64,000 bases of DNA from NCBI RefSeq assembly GCF_020510685.1, contig NZ_CP075185.1, positions 4,555,275 to 4,619,274 of the forward strand. The letters run 5' to 3'. The translations under genes were made by a program, and so were the position numbers. Numbering within the stretch: the first letter of the stretch is position 1; the number at the start of each line of letters is the position of its first letter. Under the pieces are notes generated by a model that was given only the letters and a program-made list of their open reading frames with translations, was not told where the DNA came from and did no database searches. This document shows, one piece after another, positions 19,059 to 28,209 of this stretch. The stretch is from Dechloromonas denitrificans (lineage in GTDB: Bacteria > Pseudomonadota > Gammaproteobacteria > Burkholderiales > Rhodocyclaceae).

Positions 19059-19961
19059 ATGAGCTCCCCGCAACAGAAATTGATCGTGATGTTTGCCGAT
19101 GTTTCCGGAAGCGCCGGGCTATTTGAACGGCTTGGCGACACCGAGGCGATGCATGCCGTCGAACGTTGCCTGAAGCGCATGAAGCGTTCGATCGACGGCT
19201 ATCGCGGGCGCACCATCCAGACCGTCGGTGACGAACTGCTGGCCACCTTCGATTCGGCCGAAGACGGCTGCCAGGCAGCGATCGACATGCAACAGCGGAT
19301 CGCCGATTTGCCGCCGGTCTCCGGCCTCAAACTGACCATCCGTATTGGCCTGCATGCCGGCCAGGTCAATGATGATGGCGGCAAGCCGACCGGCGAAGTG
19401 GTCAACAATGCCGCCCGTATCGCCGGCATCGCCCGGCGCGACCAGATTCTTGGCAGCTCCGCGCTGGTCGCCGCGCTACCCCAGCATGGAGTGATTAGCG
19501 TCCGGCCCATGCCCGAACTGGGCAGCCTGCCCGAAAACGGTGCGGTGCTGGAGTTGTTCCAGATTCACTGGATCGCGCATGAAGCGACCAGCAACGACGT
19601 TCCGTCATCCTTTGGTCCGTCATCAATTCCCCCGGTCGCCGACCGCCTGTGCGTCCGTTATCACGGCAAGGCCTTTTTGCTCGACAGCAAGACACCGGTC
19701 CTCAGCCTCGGCCGCGATCTCGGCAACAAACTGATCATCGAAGACCGCAAGGCTTCGCGTCAGCACGCCCGCATTGAAAAACGGGGCGATGGCTTCTATC
19801 TGGTCGATACCAGCACAAACGGTTGTTTCGTCAGCCTCGCCAGCCAGCAGGAACGGATGGTGCGGCGTCACGAACTGTTGCTGGAAGGCAGCGGCAGGAT
19901 CTGTTTCGGCACCTCCGGCAACGATCCGAGCGCCGACGGCGCCGATTTCGAACATCTGTAA
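19059..19961 (+). CDS. Class III adenylate/guanylate cyclase fused to an FHA domain
   Basis: The N-terminal half (about 5-170) is a class III nucleotide cyclase. Metal-binding Asp residues are D14 in FADVSGS and D58 in TVGDELLATF. The transition-state Asn/Arg pair is in VVNNAARIAG, so it could be active. The C-terminal half (about 200-300) is a forkhead-associated domain with SLGRDLGNKLIIED and SRQHARIE, which binds phosphothreonine. This couples a phosphoprotein reader to a second-messenger enzyme. No Ser/Thr kinase is visible in the window. An upstream TTG at 19038 would add seven residues. Confidence 0.88.
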   Translation: MSSPQQKLIVMFADVSGSAGLFERLGDTEAMHAVERCLKRMKRSIDGYRGRTIQTVGDELLATFDSAEDGCQAAIDMQQRIADLPPVSGLKLTIRIGLHAGQVNDDGGKPTGEVVNNAARIAGIARRDQILGSSALVAALPQHGVISVRPMPELGSLPENGAVLELFQIHWIAHEATSNDVPSSFGPSSIPPVADRLCVRYHGKAFLLDSKTPVLSLGRDLGNKLIIEDRKASRQHARIEKRGDGFYLVDTSTNGCFVSLASQQERMVRRHELLLEGSGRICFGTSGNDPSADGADFEHL

Positions 19962-20073
19962 GAAAACCGCCGCCGCAGGATAGTTGCGACGATAAAACGC
20001 TGGAATACCGGTCCACTCGGCCCCGAGCATCTATCCGACGATCCTTTACGGCCAGCCAACAACAATCGACGAC

Positions 20074-21009
20074 TCAGCCTTCGTCGTCGAGCATCATCCG
20101 CTGCTGTCGATCGATGAAATCCTGCATGCTGTCGATGCCGCGGAACTGCAAGATGGTGTTGCGCACCGCCGCCTCCAGCAATACGGCGAGGTTACGCCCG
20201 GCTGCTACCGGAATCACCACCTTGCGCACCGGCACGCCGAGGACCTCCTGCGTCTGGGCATCGAGGGGCAAACGCGGCGCATCGCCAGCCGCCAGCGTTT
20301 TCTGCAGATGGACGATCAGCTTCAGTTTCATTTTGCGGCGCGAAGCCGTTTCGCCGAAGATCGTTCGGATATTGAGCAATCCGAGGCCGCGCACCTCAAG
20401 AAAATCGCGCAGCATGCCCGGACAGCGGCCTTCGATGGTGGTGGGCGCAATGCGGGCCATTTCCACAACGTCGTCAGCGACCAAACCGTGGCCACGGGAA
20501 ATCAGCTCGAGCGCCAGCTCCGACTTGCCGACGCCGGAGTCACCGGTAATCAGGACTCCCATACCTAGCACGTCCATGAACACCCCATGCAGATTGAGGG
20601 TATCCGCCAGACGGGCCGAAAGGTAGATGCGGAGCAGGTCGATGACGGCCGAGCAGGGCTTCGGCGAGAGAATCAGCGGCGTATTGGTCTGCCTGCAGGT
20701 CTCGACCAGCAGGTCGGGCGGCACCAGGCCATCGGCGACAATAACCGCCGGTGGGCCGGCGCCGAGCAGATCGTTGAACATCTGACCGAACCGGCGCTCA
20801 CCGATCCGGATGGCCCATTCGTATTCCGCCTGGCCCATGACTTGCAGGCGTTCGGGATGAATGATGTTGATATGACCAACAACATCGGCCCCATAGTTGT
20901 TCGACAGCTTGATCTCGATACGAGTATCGGCCTGGTGGCCAATCATCCAGCTTAATAGCAGCTTTTCGCGATTATCCTCGTAAAGCTGAACCAGACTGAT
21001 GTGGTGCAC
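20074..21009 (-). CDS. hprK: HPr kinase/phosphorylase
   Basis: HprK phosphorylates and dephosphorylates HPr on serine. In proteobacteria it usually works with the nitrogen-type PTS. The 311-residue protein has Walker A GDSGVGKS at 156-163 and the HprK signature LLNIRTIFGETA. The start is GTG at 21009. It is the last gene of the rpoN-hpf-ptsN-hprK run, 9 bases after ptsN. Confidence 0.95.
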   Translation of the reverse strand: MHHISLVQLYEDNREKLLLSWMIGHQADTRIEIKLSNNYGADVVGHINIIHPERLQVMGQAEYEWAIRIGERRFGQMFNDLLGAGPPAVIVADGLVPPDLLVETCRQTNTPLILSPKPCSAVIDLLRIYLSARLADTLNLHGVFMDVLGMGVLITGDSGVGKSELALELISRGHGLVADDVVEMARIAPTTIEGRCPGMLRDFLEVRGLGLLNIRTIFGETASRRKMKLKLIVHLQKTLAAGDAPRLPLDAQTQEVLGVPVRKVVIPVAAGRNLAVLLEAAVRNTILQFRGIDSMQDFIDRQQRMMLDDEG

Positions 21010-21018
21010 GGCCGCTGA

Positions 21019-21465
21019 TCAGCCTTGAAAGAGGGCAACGACAGTCGCCGGATCGGGCGCCACCAGCAAGGCGTCGCGGAAGGCGCGGTCAGAAAAGCGT
21101 TGAGCGAGTTCCGAAAGAACCTGGAGATGCTGCTCGGTGGCCTGTTCCGGCACCAGCAACACAAAGAGCAGATTGACCGGACGACCGTCGGGTGAATCGA
21201 AGGGCACCGGGGTGGCTAGCCGCAGGAATGCACCGGCTGCCTGTTTCAGACCCTTGATCCGGCCATGAGGAATGGCAATGCCTTGGCCCAGACCGGTCGA
21301 GCCTAATTTTTCACGGGCGAACAGGCTGTCGAAAATGACCGATCGGGCAAGCCCGAGATGCGCCTCAAAGAGCAGGCCAGCTTGTTCGAATACCCGTTTC
21401 TTGCTGCTGGCTTCGAGGTCGAGTAGCACCTGCGAGGCAGACAGAATATTGCTTAAGGGGTTCAT
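21019..21465 (-). CDS. ptsN: PTS IIA-Ntr component
   Basis: EIIA-Ntr is the phospho-acceptor of the regulatory PTS-Ntr and affects potassium and nitrogen responses. The 148-residue length is normal. The phosphorylated histidine is H67 in IAIPHGRIKG. A strong intrinsic terminator lies in the 54-base gap between hpf and this gene, so ptsN-hprK may be expressed at a lower level than rpoN-hpf. Confidence 0.94.
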   Translation of the reverse strand: MNPLSNILSASQVLLDLEASSKKRVFEQAGLLFEAHLGLARSVIFDSLFAREKLGSTGLGQGIAIPHGRIKGLKQAAGAFLRLATPVPFDSPDGRPVNLLFVLLVPEQATEQHLQVLSELAQRFSDRAFRDALLVAPDPATVVALFQG

Positions 21466-21478
21466 AGGGGAAGGGGAA

Positions 21479-21510
21479 GAAACAAAGGCCGCAGCAACGG
21501 GGCTGCGGCC
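21479..21510 (-). terminator. Intrinsic terminator between hpf and ptsN
   Basis: Read on the minus strand, a perfect 8-base stem GGCCGCAG/CTGCGGCC (arms 21503-21510 and 21487-21494, 8-base loop) is followed by TTTGTTTCTT. This is a textbook Rho-independent shape placed just after hpf, inside an otherwise co-directional gene run. Confidence 0.75.
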
Positions 21511-21519
21511 GATCGGCGC

Positions 21520-21843
21520 TTATTCAGCGGCGTGAAGCGCAGGCTTGTCACCGCGATGGTGATCCTGCACCTTCTGCTTGTACTTCAGGATCTGACGATC
21601 CAACTTGTCGAACATTGCATCAATGGCAGCGTAGAGATCGTCACCGGACTCCTCGACATGCATATCCTTACCCGGCACGTGGACCGTGACTTCTGCCTTC
21701 TGCTTGAGTTTCTCGACAGACAGGACAACGCTCACACCAGTAACCTTGTCAAAATGGCGAACCACGGGATCCAGCTTGTTTTCCACGTACTCGCGCAACG
21801 CAGGGGTAACCTCGATGTGTTGACCAGCGATCTGCAGATTCAT
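21520..21843 (-). CDS. hpf: Ribosome hibernation promoting factor (short HPF)
   Basis: The 107-residue protein is the short form of HPF/RaiA, which binds the 30S subunit and promotes inactive ribosomes in stationary phase. It shows the family start MNLQIAGQHIEVTPALREYVENKL and the KLKQKAEVTVHVPG and DLYAAIDAMFDKLDRQ blocks, each shorter than 25 residues. It follows rpoN by 14 bases, the standard proteobacterial order. Confidence 0.94.
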   Translation of the reverse strand: MNLQIAGQHIEVTPALREYVENKLDPVVRHFDKVTGVSVVLSVEKLKQKAEVTVHVPGKDMHVEESGDDLYAAIDAMFDKLDRQILKYKQKVQDHHRGDKPALHAAE

Positions 21844-21857
21844 TTTTTCTCCTCTCT

Positions 21858-23327
21858 CTACAGGGTCTTGCGTAAATTGACCGGCGGGATGCTGAGCGAC
21901 TCACGGTATTTTGCAACCGTACGTCTTGCTACAACGATTCCCTGCTGGCCTAGTATTTCGGATAATTGACTATCCGACAAGGGCTTCTTGCCATCCTCGG
22001 CTCCGACCAACTGCTTGATCAGTGCGCGAATGGCGGTGGCGGAACAGGCTCCGCCAGTATCGGTAGCAACATGGCTACCGAAGAAGTATTTCAATTCAAA
22101 AATGCCGCGTGGCGTTGCCATGTATTTCTGGCTGGTAACGCGGGATACCGTCGACTCGTGCAACCCGAGTATATCGGCAATTTCGCGCAACACCAGCGGA
22201 CGCATAGCAACTTCGCCATGCTCGAAGAACTGTCGCTGACGATCGACAATCGCCTGGGTGACGCGGTGAATGGTCTCGAAACGCTGCTGGACGTTCTTGA
22301 TCAGCCAGCGCGCCTCCTGCAATTGTCCGGTCAGATTGCCGTTACCGCGGCGCTGCCGGGCAAGAATTTCGGCATACAGACGGTTGATGCGCAAACGCGG
22401 ATAGGCGTCCGGATTGATATAAGCCGTCCATTTGCCCTTGAGCTTTTTGACGATCACATCCGGCGTGATATAGCGCGCCTCGACCTGGGCAAAATCCGCT
22501 CCCGGCCTCGGATTCAGGCTGGTAATCAAAGCGTGCGCCGCTTTCAGGGCCTCGTCGTCGCAGCCGGTGGACCGGCGAATCTTGGCAAAATCGCGGGCGG
22601 CCAGCAATTCGAGATGCTTTTCGACGATGGTCAGCGCCAGGGTCCGCTCGGCGCTGGGCGGCAGGACCTTCAGCTGCAAAGCGAGACATTCCTGCGGGCT
22701 ACGGGCGCCGATACCGGTCGGGTCGAAGCTCTGAATATAGTTCAGCGCGATTTCGAGGTCGTCGAGCTCGATTTCGTATTCCGCCGGCAGCGTTTCCAGC
22801 AGTTCCTGCAGCGGCGAGGAGAGGTAACCATCGTCGTCGAGCGCCTCGATCAGGAAACGGACCAGGCCGCGGTCGCGCTCGGAGAGCTGGGTCATGCCCA
22901 GTTGCCAGCCCAAATGATCACGCAGGCTGATGGTCCCGCCATGAATGTCCTGGGCATCGCTGTCATCGTCATCATCGCGGCCGGCCCCGGTAAACGTGCC
23001 GGCATCGGACGCCCAACGATCATCGTCGACATCGGAAGGCGCGGCCGGAACGTCCTTTTCACGCTCCTCGCGGGCATCCCGCTCCTCGCGTTCGACGCGC
23101 TGCTCGCGCTCACCTTCACTGGTTTGCGGGGCGTCGAATTGCTGGGCGCCGACGAAGGACTCGCTGCCTTGATCATCGTCACGCTCAAGCATCGGATTCT
23201 CAAGCAGATAGCGCTCGAGTTCCTGCTGCATTTCGATAGTCGACAACTGCAGCAGCTTGATCGACTGCTGCAACTGCGGCGTCAGGGCCAGGTGCTGCGA
23301 GAGTTTGAGTTGGAGTGCCGGCTTCAT
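21858..23327 (-). CDS. rpoN: RNA polymerase sigma-54 factor
   Basis: Sigma-54 directs transcription of nitrogen, motility and other genes with enhancer-binding activators. The 489-residue protein has the Gln-rich region I (LKLSQHLALTPQLQQSIKLL). An acidic region II follows (about 50-115, many Asp/Glu), then the core-binding part. The helix-turn-helix has HESTVSRV, and the RpoN box ARRTVAKYR lies near the C-terminus. It precedes hpf and follows lptB, as is common. Confidence 0.97.
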   Translation of the reverse strand: MKPALQLKLSQHLALTPQLQQSIKLLQLSTIEMQQELERYLLENPMLERDDDQGSESFVGAQQFDAPQTSEGEREQRVEREERDAREEREKDVPAAPSDVDDDRWASDAGTFTGAGRDDDDDSDAQDIHGGTISLRDHLGWQLGMTQLSERDRGLVRFLIEALDDDGYLSSPLQELLETLPAEYEIELDDLEIALNYIQSFDPTGIGARSPQECLALQLKVLPPSAERTLALTIVEKHLELLAARDFAKIRRSTGCDDEALKAAHALITSLNPRPGADFAQVEARYITPDVIVKKLKGKWTAYINPDAYPRLRINRLYAEILARQRRGNGNLTGQLQEARWLIKNVQQRFETIHRVTQAIVDRQRQFFEHGEVAMRPLVLREIADILGLHESTVSRVTSQKYMATPRGIFELKYFFGSHVATDTGGACSATAIRALIKQLVGAEDGKKPLSDSQLSEILGQQGIVVARRTVAKYRESLSIPPVNLRKTL

Positions 23328-23354
23328 CGGTTGGGGTCGCGTGCTGCGGGTCGG

Positions 23355-24089
23355 TCAGAGCCTGAAGTGCTCGCCGAGGTACACTTTGCGTACGCTTTCA
23401 TTATCAACGATTTCCTCTGGCCGTCCAGCAGCCAGGACACGTCCGGCGTTAATAATGTAGGCGTGGTCGCAAATGCCAAGCGTCTCGCGAACGTTGTGAT
23501 CGGTAATCAGCACGCCGATACCGCGCTCTTTGAGGAAGCGGATGATTTTCTGGATTTCCAGCACGGCGATCGGGTCGACCCCGGCAAACGGCTCGTCGAG
23601 CAGGATGAAGCGGGGGTTGGTAGCCAGCGCCCGGGCGATTTCCACCCGTCGGCGCTCGCCGCCGGACAGCGCCGAGGCATTCACATGACGGACATGGCCG
23701 ATGTGCAATTCGCTGAGCAGGCCTTCGAGACGATCGTTCAGTTCACTTTCCGGCAGATCGAGCAGTTCGAGAATCGCCCGGATGTTTTCCTCGACATTGA
23801 GCTTGCGGAAAACCGAAGCCTCCTGCGGCAAATAGGAAAGCCCCTGGCGAGCCCGGCTGTGCATCGCCAGATGCGTCAGCTTGGTGTCGTCGATATAGAC
23901 CTCGCCGCCATCGGCCGGCACCAATCCGACAATCATGTAGAAGCAGGTCGTCTTGCCGGCGCCGTTCGGGCCGAGCAGACCGACGACTTCACCGGATTTG
24001 ACCTCGAAGGAAACATCCTCGACGACAGTCCGCGCCTTGTAGCGTTTCTTGAGGTTGTGGGCCGAGAGTCTGGCAGCTGGGTTGGTCAT
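23355..24089 (-). CDS. lptB: LPS export ABC transporter ATP-binding protein
   Basis: LptB powers lipopolysaccharide extraction from the inner membrane with LptF/LptG/LptC. The 244-residue protein has Walker [10 protein letters not shown], the signature [10 protein letters not shown] and Walker [16 protein letters not shown] at 24089 gives the normal length and overlaps the recX stop by 4 bases; a longer in-frame reading is not needed. LptC and LptA, which usually precede lptB, are absent. recA-recX takes their place. Confidence 0.95.
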   Translation of the reverse strand: MTNPAARLSAHNLKKRYKARTVVEDVSFEVKSGEVVGLLGPNGAGKTTCFYMIVGLVPADGGEVYIDDTKLTHLAMHSRARQGLSYLPQEASVFRKLNVEENIRAILELLDLPESELNDRLEGLLSELHIGHVRHVNASALSGGERRRVEIARALATNPRFILLDEPFAGVDPIAVLEIQKIIRFLKERGIGVLITDHNVRETLGICDHAYIINAGRVLAAGRPEEIVDNESVRKVYLGEHFRL

Positions 24090-24517
24090 TCGTCCGCTCC
24101 GCGCATGACCCGGCGAATGGCATCGCCGGAAAAGCCGCGATATTGCAAAAACCGCATCTGTTTGCCGCGTTCTGCGGCCGATTGCGGCAACTGGCCGAAT
24201 TTCCTCGACCAGACCACGCGGCAACGTTCGGTCTCGTCCCCGGCTTCGGGCAGGGCGGCCGCGATGTCGTCATCGTTGACCCCGCGTTGGCGCAATTCCT
24301 GTTTCAAGCGGGCGTCGCCGTACCGCCTGGCGCGCGATACGACGCGCTGGCTGGCGTAGCGCTGATCGCACAGCAACTGCTGCTCTTGCAGCGTATCGAG
24401 TACGCCGTCGAGCTCTTCCGCCGATCCAGCTTCGCTGGCGAGCTTGGCCTTCAACTCTGCCCGGCTATGATCGCGCCGGGTCAGCAGTTGCAGGGCGCGC
24501 ACGCGCAGATCAGGCAT
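24086..24517 (-). CDS. recX: RecX regulatory protein
   Basis: RecX binds RecA filaments and limits their activity. The 143-residue protein is at the short end of the family. It shows [19 protein letters not shown], then [14 protein letters not shown] and the final repeat with [16 protein letters not shown]. It starts 8 bases inside the recA end, so the two are translationally coupled. Confidence 0.92.
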   Translation of the reverse strand: MPDLRVRALQLLTRRDHSRAELKAKLASEAGSAEELDGVLDTLQEQQLLCDQRYASQRVVSRARRYGDARLKQELRQRGVNDDDIAAALPEAGDETERCRVVWSRKFGQLPQSAAERGKQMRFLQYRGFSGDAIRRVMRGADE

Positions 24518-25538
24518 CAGTCTTGGCCGCTTTGACCGGCTTGATGACGTTGGTGCTGGCAGCTTCGCGGATACCGGCCTCGATTTCCTGGGCGATTTCC
24601 GGATGTGCCTTGAGGAATTCGCGGGAATTGTCCTTGCCCTGGCCGATTTTTTCGCCCTTGTAGGAATACCAGGCGCCGGATTTCTCGACCAGTTTGTGGG
24701 CTACCCCGAGTTCGACGATTTCGCCATGGCGGGAAATGCCTTCGCCGTACAGGATGTCAAAAATGGCTTCGCGGAAGGGTGGCGACACCTTGTTCTTGAC
24801 GACCTTGACCTTGGTTTCGCTGCCGATCACCTCGTCACCCTTCTTGATCGAGCCGATACGGCGGATGTCGAGGCGAACGGACGCGTAGAACTTCAGCGCA
24901 TTGCCGCCGGTCGTCGTTTCCGGCGAGCCGAACATGACGCCGATCTTCATCCGGATCTGGTTGATGAAGATGACCAGCGTGTTGGTCTTCTTGATGTTGG
25001 CGGTTAGCTTGCGCAGCGCCTGGCTCATCAGGCGGGCGTGCAGGCCGACCATCTGGTCGCCCATTTCGCCTTCGATTTCAGCGCGCGGGGTGAGGGCGGC
25101 GACCGAGTCGATGACGATGATGTCGACCGAACCGGAACGCACCAGCATGTCGGAGATTTCGAGAGCCTGCTCGCCGGTATCCGGCTGCGAGATCAACAGG
25201 TCACCGACATTGACGCCGAGCTTCTGGGCGTATTGCGGATCGAGCGCGTGTTCGGCGTCGATGAAGGCAGCGACGCCGCCCAGTTTCTGCATTTCGGCAA
25301 TGACCTGCAGACAGAGCGTGGTCTTGCCCGAGGATTCCGGACCGTAGATTTCGACCACCCGGCCGCGCGGCAGACCGCCGACGCCCAACGCGATATCCAA
25401 GCCGAGCGAACCGGTGGATACCACCTGGATGCCTTCATCGATCTCGGCATCGCCCATCTTCATGATGGAGCCTTTGCCGAACTGCTTTTCAATCTGTTGC
25501 AGCGCTGCGCTGAGCGCCTTTGCCTTGTTGTCGTCCAT
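24510..25538 (-). CDS. recA: Recombinase RecA
   Basis: RecA forms filaments on single-stranded DNA for recombination and SOS induction. The 342-residue protein is full length. The Walker A loop GPESSGKTT starts at residue 66. Other conserved parts are [29 protein letters not shown] and the L2-loop region [11 protein letters not shown]. The C-terminal tail has the usual acidic then Lys/Ala-rich pattern. A LexA-like operator lies 177 bases upstream of the start. Confidence 0.98.
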   Translation of the reverse strand: MDDNKAKALSAALQQIEKQFGKGSIMKMGDAEIDEGIQVVSTGSLGLDIALGVGGLPRGRVVEIYGPESSGKTTLCLQVIAEMQKLGGVAAFIDAEHALDPQYAQKLGVNVGDLLISQPDTGEQALEISDMLVRSGSVDIIVIDSVAALTPRAEIEGEMGDQMVGLHARLMSQALRKLTANIKKTNTLVIFINQIRMKIGVMFGSPETTTGGNALKFYASVRLDIRRIGSIKKGDEVIGSETKVKVVKNKVSPPFREAIFDILYGEGISRHGEIVELGVAHKLVEKSGAWYSYKGEKIGQGKDNSREFLKAHPEIAQEIEAGIREAASTNVIKPVKAAKTDA

Positions 25539-25714
25539 GGTGGTACCTCGAAAATTTGAGCGGATTATGGCACAGGGGCCAAAGATGGAATAGAAATTGC
25601 GTGACAGTCAGAAACAGCACCCGAAATCCAATATGCCAATGGCAACATCGATTTTCCGGGAAATTGCGGTGACACGGGGTATATTTCGCTCACCCTGAAA
25701 ACGGGCCACCAGAA

Positions 25715-25743
25715 TACTGGTTATAAATACAGTATCGATACTG
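25715..25743. promoter_or_regulatory. LexA-type SOS operator with overlapping palindrome
   Basis: TACTGGTTATAAATACAGTA (25715-25734) matches the classical LexA box TACTG-N10-CAGTA with symmetric ends. It overlaps a perfect palindrome CAGTATCGATACTG at 25730-25743, so a second operator half is present. It lies between divergent recA and a small exported protein, 47 bases from the start of the latter. A TATAAA at 25722-25727 lies inside the box. Confidence 0.7.
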
Positions 25744-25780
25744 CAATCACTTGGCAAGAAGATTCTTCTCTCTCCCCGAC

Positions 25781-25987
25781 ATGCGTACCAAGCTGCTGCT
25801 ATTCATTTTCATTGCCGCGCTCTCGACCATGGCCCAGGCCCGACCGGCCCCGTGGTACTGGTGGGCCAGTAGCGTCAGCGAGGCGCGGGTCTGCGCGCAG
25901 ACCTCGCCCGGCAAGGCCTGGCTCCGCGAACCGCAGGCTTTTCGCGACGCCCAGTGCAGCGTCCGGCTTGAATCATGGCTACGCTGA
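25781..25987 (+). CDS. Small exported protein of unknown function, 68 aa
   Basis: The protein starts with MRTKLLLFIFIAALSTMAQA, a signal peptide with an AQA site. The mature part of about 48 residues is rich in Trp, Arg and Ser and has two Cys (VCAQTS and AQCSVRL) that could form a disulfide. Start chosen at ATG 25781; an upstream TTG would add ten unlikely residues. It overlaps rluA by 13 bases. The LexA-type operator upstream suggests DNA-damage control, which is inference. Confidence 0.65.
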   Translation: MRTKLLLFIFIAALSTMAQARPAPWYWWASSVSEARVCAQTSPGKAWLREPQAFRDAQCSVRLESWLR

Positions 25988-26637
25988 GCATCTATAGCCC
26001 GCCGCCCGACACCGGCTTGCAGATCGTTTTCGCCGACGCCAGCCTGATCGTCGTGGACAAGCCGGCCGGCCTGCTTTCCGTTCCCGGGCGCGGCGCCGAC
26101 AAGCAGGATTGCCTGGCACTCCGGGTGCAAAGGGAATACCCCGACGCGCTGATCGTCCATCGGCTGGACATGTCGACTTCCGGCCTGCTCTTGCTGGCGC
26201 GCGGCGAACTGATGCAGAGCCAGCTTTCCCGGCTGTTTCGCGAACGCCAGGTCGACAAGCGCTACATTGCCGTGGTTGCCGGCCTGCTCGCCGAGGAAAC
26301 CGGCGAGATCGACCTGCCGCTGATCTGCGACTGGCCAAATCGCCCCCGGCAAATAGTGGATTTCGACCAGGGCAAAAGTTCACAGACGAAATTTCGCCGG
26401 CAGAGCCAGGATCCACAAGCCGGAACCACGCGCGTAGAACTGGAGCCGATCACCGGCCGCACGCACCAGCTACGCGTCCATATGGCAGCGCTCGGCCACC
26501 CGATTCTCGGCGATGACCTGTATGGCGGCTCGGCCACCGCGGCAGCGGAGCGCCTGCTGCTGCACGCCATGGATCTGGCCTTTATCCACCCGTTGACCGC
26601 AGTGCCGATGCGTTTTCACCGCCGCCCGCCGTTCTAG
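25975..26637 (+). CDS. RluA-family pseudouridine synthase
   Basis: The 220-residue protein has the core RluA motif HRLDMSTSGLLLLAR, whose Asp is the catalytic nucleophile. It also has the later ITGRTHQLRVHMAALGHPILGD pattern in shorter blocks. There is no S4 domain, which fits the RluA type that modifies 23S rRNA 746 and tRNA position 32. It overlaps the small exported gene upstream, so the two are probably coupled. Confidence 0.9.
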   Translation: MATLSIYSPPPDTGLQIVFADASLIVVDKPAGLLSVPGRGADKQDCLALRVQREYPDALIVHRLDMSTSGLLLLARGELMQSQLSRLFRERQVDKRYIAVVAGLLAEETGEIDLPLICDWPNRPRQIVDFDQGKSSQTKFRRQSQDPQAGTTRVELEPITGRTHQLRVHMAALGHPILGDDLYGGSATAAAERLLLHAMDLAFIHPLTAVPMRFHRRPPF

Positions 26638-26697
26638 GGTCTGAAAACCTTATAATTCCTGCGTTTTCAATCCCTTGCCCCGGTTGCCTGCAGAGTC

Positions 26698-28194
26698 ATG
26701 CTGATCTGGTTCGTCGTTCTCTATCTGCTCGCCTCGATCGGCATCGGCCTTTTCGCCGCCACCCGCGTCCATAACGCCAAGGATTTCGCCGTTGCCGGGC
26801 GCAGCCTGCCGCTGCCGGTCGTCACCGCGACAGTGTTTGCCACCTGGTTCGGCGCCGAGGCGGTATTCGGGGTGTCCGCCACCTTCGTCAAGGACGGCCT
26901 GCGCGGCGTCGTCGCCGATCCTTTCGGCGCCAGCCTGTGCCTGGTCATTGCCGGCATCTTTTACGGCACCAAGATCTACAAGCTCAATGTCCTGACGCTC
27001 GGCGACTTTTTCCGCATGCGTTACAACCGCAAGGTCGAAATCCTTGCCACGCTGTGCATCGTGATCTCCTATCTCGGCTGGGTATCGGCCCAGATCAAGG
27101 CCCTCGGCCTGGTCTTCAACGTCGTTACCGAAGGGGCGATCAGCCCGCAACTTGGCATGGTGCTGGGCACCGCCATCGTGCTCACCTACACCACCTTTGG
27201 CGGCATGTTCTCGGTGGCCATTCTCGATTTCGTCCAGATGGGCGTCGTCATGGGCGGCATGCTGTTCATCGGCTATCTCGTCTCGGGCATGACCGGCGGC
27301 GTCCAGGCCGTCATCAACCACGCCTCGGCGGCCGGCAAGCTCGACTTTTTCCCTAGCGGCAACTGGGTCGAATGGCTGGCCTTCGTGGGCGCCTGGCTGA
27401 CCATGATGCTCGGCTCGATTCCGCAGCAGGACGTCTTCCAGCGCGTCACCTCGGCGAAGAGCGCACGCGTTGCCATCTACGCCTCGATGCTCGGCGGCGT
27501 CCTGTATTTCTGCTTCACCTTCGTGCCGATGTTCATCGCCTATTCGGCGACCCTGATCAACCCGGTCCAATTCACCGGGCTGATCCAGAACGATTCCCAG
27601 CTCGTCCTGCCGACGCTGGTCCTGCAGCACACCCCGATCTTTGCCCAGGCCATCTTCTTTGGCGCCGTGCTGGCGGCGATCATGGCCTGTTCGTCGGCAA
27701 CGCTGCTCGCCCCGTCAGTATCGTTTTCAGAAAACATCCTGCGCAACATCTACCCGGCGATCAACGATCGTGGCCTGCTCCGCATGATGCGCATCACCAT
27801 GGTCTGTTTCGCCTGCCTGGTGCTCGGCTTTGCGCTGTCCAGCCAGGCCTCGATCTTCAAGATGGTGGAAAGCGCCTACAAGATCACGCTGGCCGGCGCT
27901 TTCGTGCCACTCTTCTTCGGTGCCTATTGGTCGCGCGGCACCACCCAGGGCGCCCTGGCGGCGATCATCGGCGGCGTCAGCGCGTGGCTGGTGATCGAGT
28001 TGCTGGTCGGCGACGCCAGTCTGGTGCCGCCGCAATTGATCGGACTGGGCGTCAGCGTCATCGGCATGATCGGCGGCTCGCTGCTGCCGCAATGGGTCGG
28101 CAGCCCGACGCCGCATGCCGATTTCCATCAGGCGCTGCATCACCGGGCAGCGGCAGAAACCCACCACGCGGCCGATCACGCGCATTTGCACTGA
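26698..28194 (+). CDS. Sodium:solute symporter with His-rich tail, 498 aa
   Basis: This is a sodium:solute symporter (SSS) family permease of the inner membrane with about 13 hydrophobic segments. The N-terminal AKDFAVAGRSLPLP and the IPQQDVFQRV motif are typical of the family. The substrate is not readable from sequence. The last about 25 residues contain eight His (HADFHQALHHR, then ETHHAADHAHLH), which is unusual and may bind metal. A TATAAT (26651-26656) lies 42 bases upstream of ATG 26698. Confidence 0.88.
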   Translation: MLIWFVVLYLLASIGIGLFAATRVHNAKDFAVAGRSLPLPVVTATVFATWFGAEAVFGVSATFVKDGLRGVVADPFGASLCLVIAGIFYGTKIYKLNVLTLGDFFRMRYNRKVEILATLCIVISYLGWVSAQIKALGLVFNVVTEGAISPQLGMVLGTAIVLTYTTFGGMFSVAILDFVQMGVVMGGMLFIGYLVSGMTGGVQAVINHASAAGKLDFFPSGNWVEWLAFVGAWLTMMLGSIPQQDVFQRVTSAKSARVAIYASMLGGVLYFCFTFVPMFIAYSATLINPVQFTGLIQNDSQLVLPTLVLQHTPIFAQAIFFGAVLAAIMACSSATLLAPSVSFSENILRNIYPAINDRGLLRMMRITMVCFACLVLGFALSSQASIFKMVESAYKITLAGAFVPLFFGAYWSRGTTQGALAAIIGGVSAWLVIELLVGDASLVPPQLIGLGVSVIGMIGGSLLPQWVGSPTPHADFHQALHHRAAAETHHAADHAHLH

Positions 28195-28209
28195 CATACA
28201 ATCGGGCTC

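Noticed and set aside
21966..24359. 797-residue open frame on the plus strand
   Set aside because: Antisense to rpoN, lptB and recX, all with clear motifs.
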